Below are positions 58,510 through 64,000 of a stretch of 64,000 nucleotides of DNA, one piece after another. The number at the start of each line of letters is the position of its first letter. Within the stretch, counting starts at the first letter, position 1. Position numbers and translations under genes: made by a program. The notes under the pieces are model-generated. The model was given only the letters and a program-made list of their open reading frames with translations. It was not told the DNA's origin and did not search any database. This stretch comes from Mesorhizobium sp. 113-3-3 (GTDB lineage: Bacteria > Pseudomonadota > Alphaproteobacteria > Rhizobiales > Rhizobiaceae), in the NCBI RefSeq assembly GCF_016756495.1, contig NZ_AP023243.1, forward strand, positions 4,964,501 through 5,028,500, read 5' to 3'.

Positions 58510-59166
58510 TTGACCGCCCTCCCCACTTCCGAACCAAGCCGCAACTGCCCGCTCTGCCCGCGGCTGCATGATTTTATTGCTGAGTGGCGGCAGCGCGAAC
58601 CGTCCTGGTTCAACGCGCCGGTGCCGACCTTCCTGCCGCCGCAGGGCGAGGACGCCGTCCAGCTTCTGATCGTCGGGCTGGCGCCCGGACTGCGTGGCGC
58701 CAACCGCACCGGCCGCCCCTTCACCGGCGACTATGCCGGCGACCTGCTCTACTCGACGCTGATCGCGCACGGCTTCGCGCGCGGTGAGTTCAAGGCGCGG
58801 CCCGATGACGGGCTGGAGCTTGTCGGCACCGCGATCACCAACGCGGTGCGCTGCGTGCCACCGGAGAACAAGCCCGTCGGCGCCGAAATCTCGACCTGCC
58901 GGACATTCCTGGTGCCGACGATCGCCCGCTTCCCAAACCTGCGCGCCGTGCTGGCACTGGGGTCGATCGCCCACCAGTCGACGGTGCGCGCGCTCGGCGG
59001 GCGCGTCGCCGCCTATCCGTTCAAGCATGGCGGGCAACTGCCGGCCGGCGGCATCACGCTGTTTTCCAGCTATCACTGCTCGCGCTACAACACCAACACC
59101 GGTGTCTTGACGGAAGAAATGTTCGTCAACGTGTTCGGCGAGATCGCGGCGTTCCTGCGGAAATAA
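58510..59166 (+). CDS. Uracil-DNA glycosylase, family 5 (UdgB-like)
   Basis: A 218-residue Fe-S UDG. Motif A is GLAPGLRGANRTGRPFTGD, matching family 5. Four cysteines (two in RNCPLCPRL, then AVRCVPP and STCRTFL) can bind the cluster, and SSYHCSRYNTNTG is the motif B region. It removes uracil and other deaminated bases. The start is TTG 58510 with GAGG 10 bp upstream. It is closely linked to the NYN gene. Confidence 0.87.
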   Translation: MTALPTSEPSRNCPLCPRLHDFIAEWRQREPSWFNAPVPTFLPPQGEDAVQLLIVGLAPGLRGANRTGRPFTGDYAGDLLYSTLIAHGFARGEFKARPDDGLELVGTAITNAVRCVPPENKPVGAEISTCRTFLVPTIARFPNLRAVLALGSIAHQSTVRALGGRVAAYPFKHGGQLPAGGITLFSSYHCSRYNTNTGVLTEEMFVNVFGEIAAFLRK

Positions 59167-59172
59167 CGCCAG

Positions 59173-60186
59173 TCAGAACCCTTCCAGCACGATCTTGCCC
59201 TTGGCCTTGCCGGTCTCGATCAGCGCATGGGCGCGCTTCAGATTGGCGGCATTGATCCGACCGAAGGTTTCGCCCAACGTGGTGCGGATGGTGCCGGCGT
59301 CGACAAGGCGCGACAACTCGTTCAGATACTCGCCCTGTGCGGCCATGTCCTGCGTCTCGAACAGCGAGCGGGTGAACATCAGCTCCCAATGGACCGAAAC
59401 GCTCTTGCGCTTGAAAGGATTGATGTCGAGCGTCTGGGGATCGTCGATCAAGCCGAACCGGCCTTGCGGTGCGATCAATTCAGCGATCTCGGCCAGATGC
59501 TTGTCAGTGTTGGTTGTCGAGAAGACGAAGGCTGGCGCGCCGATGCCGAGTGCCGTGACCTCGCTGCTGAGCGGCTTGGAATGATCGATGACATGATGGG
59601 CGCCAAGCCCAACCACCCAGTCGCGTGTTTCCGGCCTCGATGCGGTGGCAATCACCGTCAGATCGGTCAGTTGGCGCGCAAGCTGGACCGCGATCGAGCC
59701 GACGCCCCCGGCGCCGCCGATGATAAGGATGGCATTCGCGGCACCCGTGACAGGCTTCCTCGCGTCAAGACGGTCGAACAGCGCCTCAAAGGCGGTGATC
59801 GCCGTCAGCGGCAACGCGGCTGCCTGCGCATAGTCGAGCGAGCCGGGCTTGCGGCCGACGAGGCGCTCATCGACGAGGTGAAACTCGGCATTGGTGCCTT
59901 GCGGCGCGAGCGCTCCGGAATAGAAGACGTCGTCCCCAGCCTTGAACAGGCGGGCATCCGGCCCCGCTGCAGCGACCCGGCCGGCTGCGTCCCAACCAAG
60001 CACCCGCCAGCTCCCGGCTTCGGGTTTGGCACTTCGCCTTATCTTGGTGTCAACCGGATTGACCGAGATCGCCTTTATCTCGACCAGCAGTTGACGGCCT
60101 TTCGGCTCCGGCTTGGGCAGGTCGATGTCGACGAGGGAGGCCTCATCGGTGATGGGAGCTGGGATTTGATAGCCGACGGCGCGCAT
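59173..60186 (-). CDS. MDR-superfamily zinc-type alcohol dehydrogenase-like oxidoreductase
   Basis: A 337-residue NADPH-dependent enzyme of the quinone-oxidoreductase branch (TIGR02817-like). ISVNPVDTKIR, GWDAAGRVAAAGPDARLFKA, ALPLTAITAFEALFDRL and ILIIGGAGGVGSIAVQLARQ (nucleotide binding) are visible. The usual structural zinc cysteines are absent. It probably reduces quinones or enones. ATG 60186 is divergent from an HxlR regulator at 60297, its likely controller. Confidence 0.88.
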   Translation of the reverse strand: MRAVGYQIPAPITDEASLVDIDLPKPEPKGRQLLVEIKAISVNPVDTKIRRSAKPEAGSWRVLGWDAAGRVAAAGPDARLFKAGDDVFYSGALAPQGTNAEFHLVDERLVGRKPGSLDYAQAAALPLTAITAFEALFDRLDARKPVTGAANAILIIGGAGGVGSIAVQLARQLTDLTVIATASRPETRDWVVGLGAHHVIDHSKPLSSEVTALGIGAPAFVFSTTNTDKHLAEIAELIAPQGRFGLIDDPQTLDINPFKRKSVSVHWELMFTRSLFETQDMAAQGEYLNELSRLVDAGTIRTTLGETFGRINAANLKRAHALIETGKAKGKIVLEGF

Positions 60187-60296
60187 CTCGATCTCCGCGA
60201 TTGCTGTTGAGCTTTGTCTGGGGCAGAGATGCGGATTATGTGCGCGAAGCGCAAGAATGCACATATAAAGCACATAGTGTCGAAAAGGATACCGTC

Positions 60297-60659
60297 ATGC
60301 CGCGCATTCGCCATGAACGATTCGATTGCAGCCCCGGCTGCACCGTGGAGGGAACGCTGCGCTATATCGACGGAAAGTGGAAAGGCGTCGTGCTCTACCA
60401 TCTGTTCGAGGGGACGTTGCGCTTCAACGAGATCCGCCGGCGCATTCCGAACTGCACGCAGCGCATGCTGACCAACCAGCTGCGCGAACTGGAAGCCGAT
60501 GGGCTGATCGCCCGCAAAATCTATCCGGAAGTGCCGCCGAAGGTGGAATACAGCCTGACACCGCGCGGCAGGAGCCTGGAACCAGTGATCACAGCGTTGA
60601 AGGCGTGGGGCGATGCGAATGTGACGCTTGTACCAGAGGTGTCCCAGGCCGCTGCTTGA
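60297..60659 (+). CDS. HxlR-family transcriptional regulator
   Basis: A 120-residue winged-helix protein: CSPGCTVEGTLRYIDGKWKG, LRFNEIRRRIPNCTQRMLTN, QLRELEADGLIARKIYPEVP, KVEYSLTPRGRSL are textbook HxlR. The redox-relevant cysteines (CSPGC) near residue 11-15 are present. It is divergent from the MDR oxidoreductase (110-bp gap) and probably senses electrophiles or quinones. ATG 60297 was chosen. Confidence 0.92.
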   Translation: MPRIRHERFDCSPGCTVEGTLRYIDGKWKGVVLYHLFEGTLRFNEIRRRIPNCTQRMLTNQLRELEADGLIARKIYPEVPPKVEYSLTPRGRSLEPVITALKAWGDANVTLVPEVSQAAA

Positions 60660-60795
60660 AGCGGTGGCAAGACACGCGGCCAGGGCAGTTTGGCGAGACG
60701 GCCAACAGCCGGATCATCAATATCTGCAACGGCATAGCCCGATTTGTGAAGAAACCGATTCGGACGTGTGGCCAGATCGCTTCGGCCGGAAGACC

Positions 60796-61506
60796 TCAAT
60801 GCGCTGATGCAAGCAGCGCCGCCAATTTCTCCGGCCCGCCCTGCAAAACGTTCAAGTCGACGTCACCCACAATGCCGTCCACACGCCCCCTGTTGTGATA
60901 TTGCCAATAGACCCAGTCCTGGCGGTCCGGTTCCATCAGCAGCGAGCGGAGCCAGAGCGGGCGAGTAGCGATCCGCCCGGCATAGGCGGTCTCTGCCTCA
61001 TCGGTCAGGTAGACGATCGCCGTCTTGCCGAACGCCGCTTCGACGGGTCCGAGGAAAGCTTGGAGCTCGGCATTCAACTGTTCGGGCGACGGACGCTGCG
61101 GACAGTTGCCGCCGAACTCGACATCGACGACCGGCGGCAGCAGGGGCTGATCGTGCGGGACGACCGAGATGAAATTCTTCGCCTGGTCGGCGCCGGGCCG
61201 GCAGAAGGTGAAGAAATGATAGGCGCCGACGGCGATGCCGGCCGCGCGGGCCTCACGCAGATTGGCGGCAAAGGCTTTGTCGACATGATCGCCGCCTTCG
61301 GTCGCCTTGATGACGGCGAAGGCGACATCGTCAGCGGCAACGCGCCGCCAGTCGATCTGGCCCTGATGATGGGAAACGTCGATGCCTCTGACCGGATATT
61401 TGCCACGGTCGGGAGAATAGGTGTGGAAGTAGAAGAAGCCACCGGCCACGACCAGCGCTGCAAAAACCAGGCAGACCGATCCCCACAGGATGATCCGGTT
61501 TTTCAA
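60796..61506 (-). CDS. Membrane-anchored GH25 lysozyme
   Basis: A 236-residue protein. An N-terminal membrane anchor (IILWGSVCLVFAALVVAGGF) precedes a GH25 domain: RGIDVSHHQGQIDW, IKATEGGDHVDKAFAANLRE, VGAYHFFTFC, PPVVDVEFGG and the late QYHNRGRVDGI segment. The acidic DxE pair fits N-acetylmuramidase activity. TTG 61506 follows AGAGGGGACCACC and is preferred over TTG 61557. The periplasmic orientation suggests cell-wall remodelling. Confidence 0.87.
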   Translation of the reverse strand: MKNRIILWGSVCLVFAALVVAGGFFYFHTYSPDRGKYPVRGIDVSHHQGQIDWRRVAADDVAFAVIKATEGGDHVDKAFAANLREARAAGIAVGAYHFFTFCRPGADQAKNFISVVPHDQPLLPPVVDVEFGGNCPQRPSPEQLNAELQAFLGPVEAAFGKTAIVYLTDEAETAYAGRIATRPLWLRSLLMEPDRQDWVYWQYHNRGRVDGIVGDVDLNVLQGGPEKLAALLASAH

Positions 61507-61587
61507 GGTGGTCCCCTCTGGTATTTGCAGGCTCGGCTGTACGAAACCTGAAGCCAACAGCAGGCTTTTCTAGGGCGATCGCCCTTC

Positions 61588-62067
61588 TCAGCCGCGTTCC
61601 TTCAACAGCCGGCCCTTCTCACGCGACCAATCGCGCTGCTTCTCGGTCTCGCGTTTGTCGTGCAGCTTCTTGCCGCGGCCGACGGCGAGCAAGAGCTTGG
61701 CGCGGCCCTGGTCGTTGAAATAGATTTTCAGCGGCACCAGGGTCATGCCTTCGCGGTCGACGCTCTGCGACAGCTTGGCCATCTCGCGCTTGTTGAGCAG
61801 GAGTTTGCGGCGCCGCCTGGGTTCGTGGTTGAAGCGGTTGGCCTGCAGATATTCGGGCAGATAGGAATTGATCAGCCAGATCTCGCCGCCTTCGACCGAG
61901 GCATAGCTGTCCTGGATATTGGCCTGGCCCTGGCGCAGCGACTTGACCTCGGTGCCGGTCAGCACCAGGCCGGCCTCGATCGTGTCGAGCACCTCATAGG
62001 AAAACCGCGCCTTGCGGTTTTCCGCAACGGTCTTGTTGTTGGGATCGGCTTTTCTGACTTGATTCAT
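61588..62067 (-). CDS. smpB: SsrA (tmRNA)-binding protein
   Basis: A 159-residue protein: [59 protein letters not shown] and the basic C-terminus ([20 protein letters not shown]) are diagnostic. SmpB guides tmRNA to stalled ribosomes. It lies 25 bp after dapA on the same strand. The ssrA RNA gene is not in this window. Confidence 0.96.
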   Translation of the reverse strand: MNQVRKADPNNKTVAENRKARFSYEVLDTIEAGLVLTGTEVKSLRQGQANIQDSYASVEGGEIWLINSYLPEYLQANRFNHEPRRRRKLLLNKREMAKLSQSVDREGMTLVPLKIYFNDQGRAKLLLAVGRGKKLHDKRETEKQRDWSREKGRLLKERG

Positions 62068-62092
62068 GATGTGGAGAGGTGGCGCCTCATCC

Positions 62093-62974
62093 TCAATTAA
62101 TCAAGCCGGCGTGCTTCATGGCCGCATCGATCTTCGCCGCGGTCGCTTCCTCGACCGTGACAAGCGGCGACCGCAGCACGTTCTCGACCTTGCCCAGCTT
62201 CGACAGCGCGTATTTGGCGCCGGACACGCCAGGTTCGAGGAAGATCGCCTTGTGCAAGGGCAAGAGACGGTCTTGCAACTCAAGCGCCTTGGCGCTGTCG
62301 CCGGACAGCGTCGCCTCCTGGAATTCGGCGCACAGCCGCGGCGCGACATTCGAGGTCACCGAAATGCAGCCAACACCGCCATGGGCGTTGAAGCCGAGCG
62401 CCGAGGCATCCTCGCCGGAAAGCTGGATGAAATCCTTGCCGCAGGTCATGCGCTGCTCGGACACACGCTCGACCTTGCCGGTTGCGTCCTTGACGCCGAC
62501 GATGTTCTTGAAGTCGTGCGCCAGCCGGCCCATCGTCTCCGGCATCATGTCGATCACCGAGCGCGGCGGGATGTTGTAGATGATGATCGGCAGCTTCGTC
62601 GCCCTGGCGACGGCGGCGAAATGCTCGTAGAGGCCGCGCTGCGTCGGCTTATTGTAATAGGGCGTGACGACCAGGGCGGCATCGGCGCCGGCCTTTTCGG
62701 CATATTGCACGAGGCCGACGGCTTCGGCAGTGTTGTTGGAGCCGGCACCGGCGACGACCGGAGCGCGGCCCTTGGCCACCTCGATGCAGACCTTGACGAC
62801 ATGGCGATGCTCATCATGCGACAGGGTCGGCGACTCGCCGGTCGTGCCCACCGGAACCAGGCCCGTCGTGCCTTCCGCGAGTTGCCATTCGACGAATGCG
62901 CGAAAGGCTTTCTCGTCGAAACGCCCGCTCTTTTCGAACGGTGTCACGAGCGCAGTAAGCGAGCCTCTCAGCAT
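62093..62974 (-). CDS. dapA: 4-hydroxy-tetrahydrodipicolinate synthase
   Basis: A 293-residue TIM-barrel aldolase: [69 protein letters not shown] and [13 protein letters not shown] with the Schiff-base Lys. It condenses pyruvate and aspartate semialdehyde in lysine and diaminopimelate synthesis. ATG 62974 has AAGGAG upstream. The 349-bp gap to the next gene contains two palindromic repeats. Confidence 0.96.
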   Translation of the reverse strand: MLRGSLTALVTPFEKSGRFDEKAFRAFVEWQLAEGTTGLVPVGTTGESPTLSHDEHRHVVKVCIEVAKGRAPVVAGAGSNNTAEAVGLVQYAEKAGADAALVVTPYYNKPTQRGLYEHFAAVARATKLPIIIYNIPPRSVIDMMPETMGRLAHDFKNIVGVKDATGKVERVSEQRMTCGKDFIQLSGEDASALGFNAHGGVGCISVTSNVAPRLCAEFQEATLSGDSAKALELQDRLLPLHKAIFLEPGVSGAKYALSKLGKVENVLRSPLVTVEEATAAKIDAAMKHAGLIN

Positions 62975-63004
62975 GTCGTCCAACTCCTTGGGACTTCCTT
63001 GTTT

Positions 63005-63053
63005 ATGCATGCCGTCATCCCAAAACCGGTATCCACTTTTGGGCGACATGCAT
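63005..63053. repeat. Dispersed palindromic repeat, copy A
   Basis: ATGCAT outer arms (63005-63010, 63048-63053), GTC/GAC, and a CCCAAAA/TTTTGGG inner stem flank a ccggtatccac loop. It lies in the dapA leader region, 9 bp from copy B. Confidence 0.88.
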
Positions 63054-63062
63054 CTTTGGTCT

Positions 63063-63111
63063 ATGCATGCCGTTGTCCCAAAACCGGTATCCACTTTTGG
63101 GCGACATGCAT
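63063..63111. repeat. Dispersed palindromic repeat, copy B
   Basis: A direct repeat of copy A with two differences in the left arm (cgttgt for cgtcat). Same stem, same loop, same orientation. Both copies fill the 349-bp gap between dapA and the lytic transglycosylase gene; nothing else is recognisable in that gap. Confidence 0.88.
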
Positions 63112-63323
63112 TGGTGTTTTGTCGTGCGCGCCTTCTAACCGAAAGCGAAGCGGCGCACCATAGTCTCGACATGGTTGCGCGGCAAGCATTGCCATGGTGC
63201 CAGCGAGCGCAATTCGAACGGCCTCGATAACTCTTTGTTTACGAGCCGTTCACGACCTAAGTTTAGGCTTCGAGGCATCTTCGCCTGCTGGTAGAATGCT
63301 GGACTAGGGAAAGACACGAGATC

Positions 63324-64000
63324 ATGCCGACCCGTCGGCCCCACCTCTTCGCGCTGCTTGGAGCCGTCGCCGCGCTGATGCCCGGCGTGGCGATCAGCGG
63401 CAGCGTGGATGCGCGGGTCACCTCGGCGATCCCAATCCAGAGCCCGCAGGATAGTGGGCAGCAGGCCCCCTCACCCAGCGTCGCGCTGTTGAAAACGGGG
63501 CTCGACTCACTGGCCGCCGGCGATATTCCCGGGGCCCGTGGCGTGCGCGATGCGCTTCCCGCTCAATCGCTCGACCAGCACATACTGGCTTGGGCGATCG
63601 CGCTTTACGGTGGCGACAAGGTTCCGAGCGGCGACATCGCCGCTGCCGCGAAGATGCTGCCCAACTGGCCGGGCACAATTGCCTTGCGCAAGAACAGCGA
63701 GCGGGCGCTCTACCGGGAGAACCCCGCTCCCGACATCGTCATTGCGGCATTCGACGGCAGCCAGCCGCAGACATTCGAAGGCGTCATGGTTCTCGCCCGC
63801 GCCTATGTGGCGACGGGCAACGTCAAGGCGGCGCGCTCGGTGCTGTCGCCGTTCTGGCGCACCACCATCCTGGAAGCCAAGGACGAGACGGCGCTGATCA
63901 AGGAATTCGGCAGTCTGATCCCTGCCGCCGACCACCGTTTTCGCCTGGACCGCATGTTCTATGCCGACCGGGTGAATTCCGCGCTGCGCATTGCCGGCCT
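63324..64000 (+). CDS. Lytic murein transglycosylase-like protein (N-terminal part only)
   Basis: ATG 63324 opens a frame that runs 225 codons off the right edge. A signal peptide (LFALLGAVAALMPGVAISGS) is followed by helical repeats (KTGLDSLAAGDIPGARGVRD, HILAWAIALYGGDKVPSGDI, GVMVLARAYVATGNVKAARS) like the superhelical domain of soluble lytic transglycosylases. The catalytic SLT domain would lie beyond the window. I recall slt beside dapA in rhizobia, which supports the call. Confidence 0.7.
   Translation, partial: MPTRRPHLFALLGAVAALMPGVAISGSVDARVTSAIPIQSPQDSGQQAPSPSVALLKTGLDSLAAGDIPGARGVRDALPAQSLDQHILAWAIALYGGDKVPSGDIAAAAKMLPNWPGTIALRKNSERALYRENPAPDIVIAAFDGSQPQTFEGVMVLARAYVATGNVKAARSVLSPFWRTTILEAKDETALIKEFGSLIPAADHRFRLDRMFYADRVNSALRIAG

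Noticed and set aside
63005..63111. Insertion-sequence ends or attachment sites
   Set aside because: The two copies are direct, not inverted, with only 9 bp between them and no transposase or integrase. They are dispersed palindromic elements.

Overview
The window is 64 kb of GC-rich, densely coding chromosomal DNA from an alphaproteobacterium of the order Hyphomicrobiales. I think it is a Mesorhizobium or close relative. This rests on gene order (the rpoZ-rsh-pyrE-DUF2062-acpS-lepB-rnc-era block beside smpB-dapA), a Porin_2-type outer-membrane porin, the PssA/Psd pair, and the short palindromic repeats typical of rhizobial genomes. It is inference: no rRNA, tRNA, nod, nif or plasmid gene is present to test it.

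Layout. 1-2.4 kb: a LysR gene cut by the left edge, a divergent tautomerase, and a RES/Xre toxin-antitoxin pair. 2.5-8.6 kb: a fused acyltransferase/adenylating enzyme converging on pssA-psd (phosphatidylethanolamine synthesis), then a secreted LprI-like protein, an SMP-30 lactonase and a small monooxygenase. 8.7-16.5 kb: an Atm1-like ABC exporter with a cysteine-rich ArsR repressor, a LysR/quinone-reductase divergon, a LysM/Ig-like envelope protein, a LOG-family nucleotide hydrolase, and a LysR gene broken by a frameshift whose 3' end runs into an 8-bp tandem repeat. 16.6-20.5 kb: a surface-glycan pair, a GT2 glycosyltransferase and a 901-residue methyltransferase/glycosyltransferase-like/sulfotransferase fusion.

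20.6-34.8 kb is mostly metabolism: a CorA/ZntB transporter, RarD, and a six-gene run (cysS, VOC, GFA, GFA, pip, cimA) in which nearly every junction is a 4-nt overlap. A 51-codon basic gene, YedK/HMCES, NUDIX, small secreted proteins, a dihydroorotase-like amidohydrolase, YgfZ and an HD hydrolase follow. 34.8-43.4 kb holds a PAS-GGDEF-EAL protein, a fatty-acid desaturase/LysR divergon, an uncharacterised peptide-ligase-type cassette (DUF3303, RLAN-RimK ATP-grasp, GNAT-C39 peptidase), and an ECF sigma/anti-sigma pair.

43.5-64 kb: a very large DUF2339 membrane protein, recO, a porin with an excellent terminator, an AT-rich 0.7-kb gap, a CPBP protease, then the conserved housekeeping run era-rnc-lepB-acpS-DUF2062-VOC-pyrE-rsh-rpoZ. 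After that come a NYN ribonuclease, a uracil-DNA glycosylase, an MDR oxidoreductase/HxlR divergon, an anchored GH25 lysozyme, smpB, dapA, and the first 225 codons of a lytic-transglycosylase-like gene cut by the right edge.

The best candidate for an incompletely understood system is the RimK/GNAT-C39 cassette at 38973-41833. Second are the three-domain fusion at 17794-20499 and a family of dispersed palindromes whose stem arms change in a compensatory way. I saw no prophage, insertion sequence, CRISPR array or RNA gene.
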